Below are positions 1 through 10,462 of a stretch of 64,000 bases of DNA, piece after piece. The position numbers and the translations under genes are program-made. Location of the stretch: positions 1 to 64,000 of the forward strand of contig NOWV01000076.1 in NCBI GenBank assembly GCA_003344405.1. The letters run 5' to 3'. The stretch's first letter is position 1. Every line of letters begins with the position of its first letter. This DNA is from Trichoplax sp. H2. Its lineage: Eukaryota > Placozoa > Uniplacotomia > Trichoplacea. The notes under the pieces are model-generated. The model worked only from the letters and a program-made list of their open reading frames with translations. It ran no database searches and was not told where the DNA came from.

Positions 1-960
1 TTACTAACTTTATTCTACAAACACACGTGCTTAAATAGGTTTCTACAGTGAATTCCAATATTAACGAGTGAGAATTCATACTTTACAAGTTACATTAATT
101 AGTATAATACCATTACTAAATATACATGTCGATATTCTCAGACTTAGATAGCTACAAGCTATCAGGTATTAAGACGCTTAACCATCGTCCATATACAGCT
201 CAATTTTTAGAGATTAACACACCTTATAAACCTACAGTAAATTAACTGTTAACAACTTCTATTTTTATCTAATTTCTAATATCCTATTATCAGCTACAAG
301 CGCATTAAACATAGCACATAACGTTATCTTATCTATTCCTAAGCATTCATTAGTCAACAGTTACTTAATTAGTAACGGCGCACCGTGACATAATAATGCA
401 GGTAAATTTAGGGTAAAGCTGGCCAAAATTCGCGCACTTAAACATGTTGTGTTGATCAACCATTTATTGGAGTGTAATGTAACTTAGTATTGTGATTGTA
501 GACTGTTAGCCAAGTTTAGTATAATGTACGGTAGATATTTATCCTAAGAGATATTTGGTAGCTATAACTATAGACTGTAGTGATAGAGACTCTATGCTAG
601 AGTACAGATGACTACATGCAGTAAGGTGTTGAGTTACTAATAAGGTTATAGGTAAAAATAGAACTGTAAATCATATTTTAGGATATAGTTAATTCATTGT
701 ACTTTGGCTGGTGTGAATAGTGTCTACGTAAGTACTGTAGTCGTATCCATATCGGATTAATGATGGTCCGCAGTAGAATAGTGTTACTAAGAATAATTTA
801 ACTAAGTGTAATATAAGGTAAAAGGTTGCCGTGCTGATTGTAGCTGCAAATGCTACGAAAAGTATAAAAGCATGCAACTTTAGATTATTCAGTTAGTTCG
901 TTGTAGAAGTCTTTCGTAGTAGTATTCGGCTAGAGTAGAGCTGTCTGTAGTTAATTTTTG
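1..960. other. gene-poor AT-rich spacer
   Basis: No convincing gene is visible. A minus-strand frame of 62 codons at 689-877 encodes a mostly hydrophobic peptide. It has no recognisable family and no supporting splice context, so I do not call it a gene. Confidence 0.5.
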
Positions 961-1080
961 TATAAAATTCAATAAAGCCCTTATTTTTCTAAAATTTGGA
1001 ATTTCGTGGTCGGTATATATCACATGGAGACTTTATTATAAGAAGTGGCATTATAAAGACCGAAGTATTCCCATAATTTT

Positions 1081-1351
1081 GATTGATATAAATTCGTGAA
1101 TTGAGATCTGCTGCAGAAATGATAGTGAGATAGAGACTGCCGAAAAAATCGCTTACGGCTAGATTATCAATTAAGAAATGATAAATCTTACTTATCCAGC
1201 GTTAGTTTTGAAGTCACTGATACGGTAAAAGACATAAATAAATAACACAGCCATTAGCTATGAGCCCATTGATTCCAAAAATCCAACACGTAAATACAGC
1301 GTAATAATTATCCTGTAAAACTATAAATCGTTTCCTTTGAGAGATACGCAT
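1081..1351 (-). pseudogene. decayed class A GPCR copy (N-terminus to TM2)
   Basis: The minus strand from an ATG at 1349-1351 translates into a peptide clearly homologous to the start of the GPCR at 2882-3904. It contains FIVLQDNYYAV and CWIFGI for TM1, and after a loop FLIDNLAVSDFFGSLYLT and AADLNSRI for TM2, matching FLIGNLAINDFLGGLYLL and IADLNSRI in the intact gene. Two in-frame stops interrupt the first intracellular loop, TGA at 1216-1214 and TAA at 1204-1202. There is no frameshift across this stretch. Beyond TM2 I find no convincing TM3-TM7, so the rest is deleted or too degraded to recognise. I read it as a third member of the local GPCR cluster that has lost function. Confidence 0.72.
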
Positions 1352-2881
1352 AAAGAAAATATTAGGTGATGTTAAAAGGCGTTATAATATATGCGTGGCT
1401 TGTAAATTAGTGTTGTATTCCTTTCTAAAATTTTGCCGCGCAACTAATTAAAAAATCAGATAATCCATAGGAATAATTGACTATGTAATCTAATACAATG
1501 CTGTAATATTAATAAATGTTCATATATTCTGAAGTCTTTTAAACGGTCTAAATCTCCGAACTCAAGGGTATCTATCTCGAGTTTCCCCCTTTGCGAATTT
1601 AAGGACGATACCGAATTTTATTTTCTACAATATTTACAAATTTAATTCGTTACCTTCTCTAACATCTGTTTTTAATTAGCACTGATCATCTCTATCTTCA
1701 ATTATTTTCTCTTAGCCTGTAGAAAATATGAATTAGCGCATTAGTTTATTACATTATTTATTGTTACATTTCAGTGGCATCGCTTAGCAGTAATATAACA
1801 ATCTAGGTGTAAAATAATGCAAAATTCTTCACGATTCGAGATGCGAAGGAAGATTGTTGGAATATATGATTTTAGGTTAGCCTTTGAATTACACCTACGT
1901 TACTGGAGGTATTTGTTAGTTAGAATATAATAATTTCGATCTAAATCACAATTAAATCAATCTTATTTAATTTCATTTTATAGACTTCGGGTTAGAAGAA
2001 TAATTAAATTAAAATTACTTTTTGAATTCAGATTTAAGAATCTGAATGTTTTCTACTATTATGCAACTATAGTTATTCGGTTTACGATGTGTGAAATCGA
2101 TTTTAAACTTATTGTAGTGCTTAGTAGTTCTCTGCATCAATAAACTAGATGGGTAATTGTATCAAGTAGAGCCGTTATTGATCTAATTACTGTACCAGTG
2201 ATGAATTTGAAACGAGCAAAACGGAATATAATTATTAAAGCATACGTGCAAAAATGCGAGCTATAAAATCGATCAACCTTATCTTTATTTCGAATTGATA
2301 AATAGATTTAAAACGCTAATTGATTCTATTATTTAGATGTTCATAGTAAAGACTTACATCACAAAAATAGAATTATTTTTTCTACTTTATTGATAATATA
2401 ATTAATATACCACAGTATCAATGTAATATTGTTACAATTAAGTAATACCCGTTATTGTGCAAGACCGATTTACCCTTCTTTATACGAATATTTAATGCTT
2501 ATTGTATCATTGATTATATTCTATTTCTATTACGTAAAATTTTATGTATTTTACTATAATCTAGAGTTTGTAATTATAGAATTAATAGATGTCTTTAGAA
2601 TTAGAATTATTTATTTCTTTTGTATATAAGGTTAATATTTTTTGATAAACTTTAAATATAGAAGAAATAGCAATTGTAATTGAATGATTAAGATTTGAAT
2701 TACTTACCCTACTATATGTGACGTAAATTATAATATGCTTCGATATGAATAATGCCTATACCTGGTAAATTTGTAACTAGAATGCACACTCTCTATTACA
2801 ACTAATTCTGAAGATAGGTTTCTTTGAGACTTTACTGTTGATATTTTTTGGTCTATAAGATTTTACTCATTTGACGATCAA
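1352..2881. other. gene-free AT-rich spacer
   Basis: No coding segment with family similarity is visible on either strand. A 66-codon plus-strand frame at 2429-2629 is dominated by Tyr, Phe and Ile from AT-rich sequence and is probably chance. Confidence 0.5.
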
Positions 2882-3904
2882 TTAGGTACTTCTATTACCA
2901 TTACAGTAATTTTTAAACTTTTTAGATGTGAAAACTATAAACATGATAGGATTTACCGACGAATTGATAAATAAAAGTAAAAAGCAAATTATACCAATTT
3001 TATCTCCAAATTGATTTTCAACAAATTGCGCTTCCGTTAATTTGAAAATTGTAAAGATTGAACAGGGAAACCAACTAATGAAGTTAGTTATAGCTAACAG
3101 ACCTGTCATTAGACCTATGCGCTTTTCTGCTTTGATTCTATTTGTAACAGTATTACCACTATCTGGAGAGCAAAATCGCCTAGAGCGCTTGATCGATACA
3201 ACAATTAATGTATAAAATATCACCGAGAGTAAATATGTCAAAATTATAGTAGTAAGAGAAATCGAAGTCACAATAATTATGATTGTATCAAAAAAATCAC
3301 TGTAATAACATAAATTTATGAAACTATCAAAACTGTAGGGATAGCGATACATCTCTGAGCGAGCTATGATCACAATTGCAATCAAAATTGAGTATAACCA
3401 AAATAAAAAAACAATTATATTTGCTTTTCTAATCGTCATATAGCATGATCCATAAGGTCTAACGATAGCAATGAAACGATCGATAGCCAATAACAACATC
3501 AACAATCCAGATAGTTGTAAAGAAAAACACGCTAAGCCTCGTGCAATTGAACATCCTACGTTAAGAATCCACTTATTCCTTAGTCTATTAGTGCAATTTG
3601 CACTAGGAGCAATACAAGACAGATTGTAGAGATTAATGTCTAACTGAATTCGTGAATTAAGATCCGCAATTGCCAAGATGAGAAGGTACAAGCCTCCAAG
3701 AAAATCATTAATGGCTAGATTACCAATCAGAAATGTGTGAACTGTACCAGATTTCTTTTTTCGCTTCCTCTTAAAGATTTTAGTACAAACAAAAATAACG
3801 TATGGGTTTGCTAGCAATGCAATAACACCAAATATCCAACAGAAAATGATAGCGTATGTATTATCTTGCAAAACTGTTAGCAAGTACCAAGAAGGGATGG
3901 CCAT
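2882..3904 (-). CDS. LGR/relaxin-receptor-like class A GPCR, intronless
   Basis: A single uninterrupted frame of 340 residues encodes a rhodopsin-family seven-transmembrane receptor that would sit in the plasma membrane. TM1 (about 17-43) carries the conserved Asn33. TM2 has NLAINDFLGGLYLL with Asp67. Cys118 at the top of TM3 and Cys199 in the second extracellular loop can form the usual disulfide. TM3 ends in D142-R-F, a DRY variant. TM6 has S-W-F-P with Trp278 and Pro280, and TM7 has N318-P-x-x-F. An Asn-Cys-Thr sequon lies near residue 103. The TM2 signature and the loop after it resemble the 7TM block of LGR/RXFP receptors, but there is no leucine-rich ectodomain and only about 16 residues precede TM1. 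The ATG is the only good start, and it aligns with the paralog at 9350-10462. The C-tail is short. The ligand is unknown. Confidence 0.9.
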   Translation of the reverse strand: MAIPSWYLLTVLQDNTYAIIFCWIFGVIALLANPYVIFVCTKIFKRKRKKKSGTVHTFLIGNLAINDFLGGLYLLILAIADLNSRIQLDINLYNLSCIAPSANCTNRLRNKWILNVGCSIARGLACFSLQLSGLLMLLLAIDRFIAIVRPYGSCYMTIRKANIIVFLFWLYSILIAIVIIARSEMYRYPYSFDSFINLCYYSDFFDTIIIIVTSISLTTIILTYLLSVIFYTLIVVSIKRSRRFCSPDSGNTVTNRIKAEKRIGLMTGLLAITNFISWFPCSIFTIFKLTEAQFVENQFGDKIGIICFLLLFINSSVNPIMFIVFTSKKFKNYCNGNRST

Positions 3905-6900
3905 AATCTATTATCAAATTTCATAAATTTTATCCTGCGACCAAATAACTGCAAAAAGAGCTCACCGTAATTATAAATCTTAGTTGCAGTTTGAAATGAT
4001 GATTTTAGTTACATTTAATATTCAATTTGCAATAATAAATCTCAGCTGTAGTTGGAAATGATGATGCTTGATTACTTTAACTATGAGATTTTATGGAGAT
4101 ATTTTCGACTACCATCCTTGCCTGGGTAAACATTCATAAAAAGAAGAAATACGAATATAATCCAACACTTTTATTAATTTTCGATGATTAAAACGGTTAA
4201 GTAAAGAATTTTAAATGATTCAAAGATTCATAAAGTTAAGGCTATACAAAATCCTAGACGCCGTCATTTTTTCATTATTTTAAATAATTGATATAGTCTT
4301 ACTAGTCAGATATTTTATGCCTTTCTCCTGATTGCAGAATGTCTTCAATTAAAGCGTAATTATAGCTCTGCATCAATAAGTGAAATTAGATTTTGTAAAC
4401 AGTAATCATTAATCGTACTATTTGTGTGAAATACCGTTACAGAGATAAACACCAAACCCAAGGCCGAAATATGCTTCTGACCCACACTATCCTATACATA
4501 CGGGTCCCATTATCTAAGAAAATTAAAAAAAGAATTTGAAGTCTCCTGATTAAATTAAAGTATCGATTATAATAGGATCCTCAATTGCTACTATCCTTGC
4601 TTAACATTTATCGATCAATATACCGTTATATTGTTTTCTTATAATTAAATTTACTCCTTTTACCCTTTATCGAAGTTTATTAACTGCTTAGTGTATTTTG
4701 CAGATTTTTTTCTCCGTTGTTTCACTCTTACTCTTATATTTTGCTTTTGTTGCAAGTAGATTCGCTATAGCCAACAATTTTTGATCACAATACTTGATTG
4801 CTATTGAAAGGCTTCTACTTTCGTTACTATGCAGATTGATAATGCTATGTAATAATATATTTTAATTAGATAGTGGGTAGTGAATTTTCCATGTTTTATA
4901 AAGATCTAATCAGTTTTGCAATGTCAATAATGAACTGAAGTTCTTCAAATCACAATGAAATATGTAAGTATTTCAAATTCCACTCAAATATTTCATGTTC
5001 TAATGAAAAGATAATGCTTTTATTACATTTCTTCATTTAACACAGACTACAGATCTGATTGCTAAATTATATTAGATCTAACAACTAGATCATAAATTTT
5101 CTAAATGTTCTTTACTTAGTTGTCACAAACCAGCTTTGTGACAAAGATAACGTAAAGCAAATCTCTAAATTACTGTAGTCTCCGCGATTCAGTATCTCTC
5201 AACTATCTCACGAGGATTTAGATGCCTTTACTTCTATGTTAAAGAGCTATAAAATTCTCCTTTATTCAACTATCTACCGAGCTTAAATACCCTTCGGCAG
5301 CTGCTATCATGAATGGGTCATAACAATTCATTAAATTTAGTTCATGTTGGATAGCTAAATTAATACAAAAATTATTCATAATCTAAGATATATTCTGAAC
5401 GATTCTAGATAACTAGATTACAGTATGCCCATACACAGAATTACTTATAGTATCATCTATAATTGAATATCTTCAGGATATTCATCACAAGCGTTACAAG
5501 ACATAGCACCATAATCAATTAGCATTATTTATCGTATAAGAACCCTTACTATAGCACAGCATGATTTACTGTGATAAAATAATAACTACCGTCGTTCTTA
5601 CTGTAAATCATTATTAGTTATCTCCATATATAACCTTAACTACTAAATTTAGTCATTTAGTCTTCACAGAGGTTCGTACTGTGACATCAGCATTGTCTTT
5701 AGAACGTTTATCTAGATATTATGGCGATTACAATAATTTTCAGTAAGCATGACTGAATGAAACGATATTTTAGAATATTCATGATCGTAATCAGCTACCA
5801 TACGCAATCGTAAAATGAGAAGAAATTAATCTTATGGAAGATTTTTATAAATTGATCAAATTTTCAGTTGTACTGCTCCAAATTATTTCCATATATTAAC
5901 TTTTGTTTAATCAATTAGCAAATATGGATTAGTAGTTCTACAAACTTAACTCTCATTGTTAATACAGTGTATTCCATCAAAAGTATTCTGATGTGCTAGT
6001 TGTTATGGTAATTTTTAATCATACAGAATCAGTAGAATGAGTATTGAAATAGTTACGATACCTGATTATTTAGCTTAATTTCACATTTGCTTACTAATCG
6101 TACGTTTAGAGATATTAACTTTTTAGATAACACTATATCCTATATTTCGAATATCTAGGCTAACTCTATTTTAGATTTTGCTGTTGAAACTTAAATTGGA
6201 TAATATACAAAAATATTTTGATTATTTTTTCCTCTAAAAGCTTACAAAATAGCTATTTTCTGATGAGAGTTACACTTACAAATGACTTTTAAATTCCAGC
6301 TACCAGAATCACTACATTTATTTGCTGCTTCAGCACCTGTTATTTAGGTAGGCTCATCTGCATAGATAGTGTAACAGAAAATATACTTAATTAACACAAT
6401 AATTTTGAAAATCTGCTCTCATAAGTATCAATTAATAAATTGAAATCTTTCTTGCTGTATAATTAGATTATCTTCGTTTTTGAGAATACAAAATTTTTTC
6501 AATTTCCCTTGAATTTAACTAAAATATTGAAATAACACGGAACTAGTTTTGAAACATCGAAACATAGTGGAAGAAGATTTTTAAACGTCGCTACCGTAAT
6601 TAACACATGACATTTAAATAATTTTCTCACATGATTGTAAAAGTAATTATTAGTATCGATCGTTTAAAATTTGAAAAAGACTGTTAGCATTTTGTTAAGT
6701 CAGTAAGTTCCTAGCCTTAATACATTTTATGGCAAAAACACGAGAAGAATAATTTAAATCCGTCCATAACTATCTAAGTAATAATCTATATAATAGTTTC
6801 TTGCTATGAAATCAAATCTTCATCGACCCAATAAAATATAACCTAACAATAAATTAAAGTTTCTTCTCAACACCATTTTGTCATCGGCACTATATTAATG

Positions 6901-7377
6901 GGATTTATGACTGATAATATTTGTATTAAGTATTGGTACGGGAATTTGGATGATATCTGCGCTATTATTCTTCTGTTTACTATAATTTGACCGTACATTT
7001 TGATAGGTATAACTTATTAACTGCAGCACTGAATTGCGATCACGATATTTATATGACTTACTAAGCATCGTAGTTTCAAGAGATTTATATCAATTCTGGT
7101 ACATATTTGTTTGATGTATATCATTTAGAGGTTATAGTGGCATTCATTATATTCAGATTGCAGTTCTTACGTTTCATGTCCTATGGGCATACGACAAACG
7201 AATCAAGCTACGCTGAGTGAAATTTATGATAGACGCTAATAAGTGTGATTAATTAATTATTGCTATCGGTACTGTACTACCACTAAAACACCAATCGATT
7301 CTGTTACTCGAAAATTTAAATTTAAGGACAAAGCTTGTATCCCTTATTGCACAACTTTCCTTACGACACAAGAAAAC
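3905..7377. other. gene-free spacer between the two GPCRs
   Basis: No gene is recognised. At about 3968-4075 a short segment is duplicated with a spacing of about 61 bases (AAATCTYAGYTG and GGAAATGATGAT-like words occur twice). The rest looks like unique AT-rich sequence. Confidence 0.5.
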
Positions 7378-8199
7378 AACACAGTACTTATAATAAACTT
7401 TACGTTAATCGGCAGAACTACTTCCCTAGTCTACGGTATAGTAACTGAAATCCTTACGAAGTACTAACTCGCTCAACATAATATACGATATAAAACTATC
7501 ACACAACTTAGCTTTAACCTGAATCACTTTTTATTGATCATAGTCCTTGTAATATCGTTTTCACAGGAATTTTAGTCCACAGAGGAATCCAGTACTATAA
7601 AAGCTTTTTATTACAAGGTTCTAAAGAATAGTACAGCAATAATTAATTACTCACAAGAATCTAGTCTAAAGTAATCTGAGCTCAATTAGATATCAAATCT
7701 TTTTCCTCCCTTACGCTCAGATTTGTACACCTTATATACTTTTCTCTGAATCTATTTAAGGCAATAACATCGTCTACAATCAGACATGAATCATCACTAC
7801 ATTTTACAGTATTAATCAAACTGCTTACAATATTATTACTTTACCATTAATGTCCAACACCGTAAGGTATTGGGCATCTTTACAATCTTAGTATTTCAAG
7901 TCGTATAACGTCCTGTACCATAATTAGTTAACAGCTATATTAGTGAATAACACTTTCTAATATAGTAGTTACCAGTCACCTAAATCTAGCAGCACAAGAA
8001 TATCTATTTTTAGAAACTTAACTATTCTAAATATAGTACACAACACAATCAAATATAGCTATCGCTACAAGCAAATATAGGGTGCATCACTACAGTCCTT
8101 CTAATATACTCTTTCAGTAGTTATTAACATATTTACTATGCTATCAACATATTTCAACGACAAATATGTTATTACCATTGAATTAACAAATACGGACAT
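7378..8199. repeat. left copy of a duplicated segment flanking an N gap
   Basis: Bases 7378-7548 reappear almost unchanged at 8220-8396, and 8094-8199 reappears at about 8388-8490. The left copy therefore carries about 552 extra bases (7542-8093) that the right copy lacks. The extra block is bounded by the heptamer AGTCCTT at 7542-7548 and 8094-8100, and a single AGTCCTT remains in the right copy. This looks like two alleles placed end to end, one with an insertion or the other with a microhomology deletion. Part of this segment also matches 53021-53329. Confidence 0.75.
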
Positions 8200-8219
8200 N
8201 NNNNNNNNNNNNNNNNNNN
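8200..8219. other. assembly gap (20 N)
   Basis: Exactly 20 Ns. The sequence to the right restarts with a copy of sequence about 840 bases to the left, so the gap probably joins overlapping contigs or haplotypes. Confidence 0.95.
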
Positions 8220-9349
8220 CAACACAGTACTTATAATAAACTTTACGTTAATCGGCAGAACTACTTCCCTAGTCTACGGTATAGTAACTGGAATCCTTGC
8301 GAAGTACTAACTCGCTCAACATAATATACGATATAAAACTATCACACAACTTAGCTTTAACCTGAATCACTTTTTACTGATCATAGTCCTTCTAATATAC
8401 TCTTTCAGTAGTTATTAACATATTTACTATGCTATCAACATATTTCAATGACAAACATGTTATTACCATTGAATTAACAAATACGGACATTCGAGGTTAT
8501 AAATAACTTCATACGTAAATCTACTTCGATTGTAAGCTTTGTCAAGCTCCTATGTTCTAGATACTTCATAATAATATCATAATAACTTAGGTCATTACTA
8601 AAAACAATTATTCCTAAAGTAGTAGTTCATAATTCTAAAATGTTAAAAACAAAATGTTATCATAAACTACATATCCATATCTAAGTTAATTTGATGAATG
8701 TGTTCCCTTAATAGCTTGCATGCAATGGATTTATCTTTGGACTGCATTATTCATGTCAAATTAACCCTGAAAGACCGATTGATGATAATGAAACAATCTA
8801 TTCAATTAATAATCAGTATCTAATTATTTTAAGTATAATACCAGAAGTACAGCTACCTATATAATGCAAGCATATTTGAATTAAATTAAGTTCATATTGT
8901 ACTGTAACCATTAGGATAAAATTCCACTGGAGGATTATTTGGACAGAAATTTTCAGTTTATCAAAGATAGATATCCTGTAAAATTTCTTCACAACTGTAG
9001 CTTTATGACTTCTTAAATTTGAAATAATCAGGAATTTAAACCTACCTCGGTTGTTCAAAATATCAAAATAAACTTAAAAATTTTCGCATAATCACACCAA
9101 AATGGTATTGCTTAATTGGATAGGAAGCAGACTATCAACGTTTTGGTAGGAACTTTCAAAAGATAGGACTTTAGTACAGCATTGTTTAAAAAAACTTAAT
9201 TTTTTCAACAAAGGTACATTTCAGTATTTATTGCTTAAATAGTATATAGAGTTGGAAATTAAGCGATGATCACAGATTCCACATAATAAACCTAACCAAT
9301 TTAGTATTAATACTGATTATTTATGAGTTATTCAGTATCATGATTACTT
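8220..9349. other. right copy of the duplicated segment, then spacer
   Basis: Bases 8220 to about 8490 are the right-hand copy described for 7378-8199, with single-base differences and without the 552-base block. From 8490 to the GPCR stop no gene is recognised. An 81-codon minus-strand frame at 8813-9058 shows no family features. Confidence 0.55.
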
Positions 9350-10462
9350 TTAACAGTAGGGAGGGATTGCATAGGCCTCTTGATTATTAGACTTCGATGA
9401 GCGTCGAAAGTCTTGACGAGCGTTAGCACTACTACAATATTGTATCAATTGCTGCGACGTCATTATTATATAAATAATTGGATTAACCGCTGAATTAATA
9501 AACAGAAATAAATAAACTACTATATCTAATCTGTCTCCGATAGAAGTATCAGTGAAAGGAGCATTTGAAAGTTCCAAAATAGTATATACGAGCGCAGGTA
9601 GCCAGCTCAACAAATTTGCTAAAGCCAGTATTCCAGTCATTAAACTAATTCGTTTTTCTAAATTTATTCTGCGAAATAACGAAGGTTTTGCATTCGTAGT
9701 AAACCGGCGCCTACTTCGTCTAATAGAAGCAGCAATTAAAGCATAAAAAATCATCGAAGAGCAATAACTAAGTATATATATGCCAAAACCAACATAGGTA
9801 ACCGCGATGAAAAGTCGATCGGAGAAATTAGTGTACAAGCATAAATTAAAAAAAGAGTCAGTTTCATATGGATCTAGTTTATTCTCAGAGCGAATCATAA
9901 CTAGAATAACTATCGACAGAGCATAAACATACAGCAAGGCAACAATTATAGTAGCCTTTGTAAGAGTGATTTGATATGTACTGTAAGGCTTAACAATGCA
10001 AAAATAACGATCAATAGCCATTAGTAATGTGAGAAAAGCTGGTAAATGCAAAGTAAAAAGACCCAAAAAGCGAGCAACTGAACATGATACGCTGAATATC
10101 CAGCGATTATGTATTTTTGGACTACATGTGGAATTATTTGAACACAAAATATTCTCAAAATGATAGGAATTTTGATTTCGAGAGTGAAGATCGCCAATTG
10201 CAATGATAATTAAGTAAAATCCGCCACAAATGTCGGCAATTGCTAAGTTGCCAATAAGTAAAGCATGAATTCTTCCCATGTCATTACCCAGCTTAGAAAA
10301 TAATCTTTTAGAGGTAGCATAAATTACGTAGGCGTTTGCAGAACAACCAATTATGCCAACCATCCAGCAAAATATTGTACTAAATATTTCACCTTGTAAG
10401 ACAGTCAAGTATTTGTTATTGATTTTGCTATCACCCATTTTAAGATTAAAGGTTGATATCAA
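9350..10462 (-). CDS. LGR/relaxin-receptor-like class A GPCR, intronless
   Basis: A single exon of 370 codons encodes a rhodopsin-family receptor closely related to the one at 2882-3904. Landmarks are Asn43 in TM1, NLAIADICGG with Asp77 in TM2, Cys127 at the start of TM3 with Cys208 in the second extracellular loop, a canonical D151-R-Y, SWLP with Trp287 and Pro289 in TM6, and N327-P-I-I-Y in TM7. Met9 (codon at 10436-10438) aligns better with the paralog's start than Met1, so the protein may be 362 residues. The C-tail after TM7 (about 340-370) is longer than in the paralog and holds an RRSSKS-like stretch that could be phosphorylated. There is no leucine-rich ectodomain. The ligand is unknown, and the LGR/RXFP relationship rests on the TM2, TM6 and TM7 signatures. 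Confidence 0.92.
   Translation of the reverse strand: MISTFNLKMGDSKINNKYLTVLQGEIFSTIFCWMVGIIGCSANAYVIYATSKRLFSKLGNDMGRIHALLIGNLAIADICGGFYLIIIAIGDLHSRNQNSYHFENILCSNNSTCSPKIHNRWIFSVSCSVARFLGLFTLHLPAFLTLLMAIDRYFCIVKPYSTYQITLTKATIIVALLYVYALSIVILVMIRSENKLDPYETDSFFNLCLYTNFSDRLFIAVTYVGFGIYILSYCSSMIFYALIAASIRRSRRRFTTNAKPSLFRRINLEKRISLMTGILALANLLSWLPALVYTILELSNAPFTDTSIGDRLDIVVYLFLFINSAVNPIIYIIMTSQQLIQYCSSANARQDFRRSSKSNNQEAYAIPPYC

Noticed and set aside
689-877. 62-codon minus-strand frame as TM5-TM7 of the GPCR pseudogene
   Set aside because: It is hydrophobic, but without the NPxxY, SWxP or other receptor landmarks, so it cannot be tied to the pseudogene.
2429-2629. 66-codon hydrophobic frame
   Set aside because: Its Tyr/Phe/Ile-rich composition follows AT bias, and no family similarity or context was seen.
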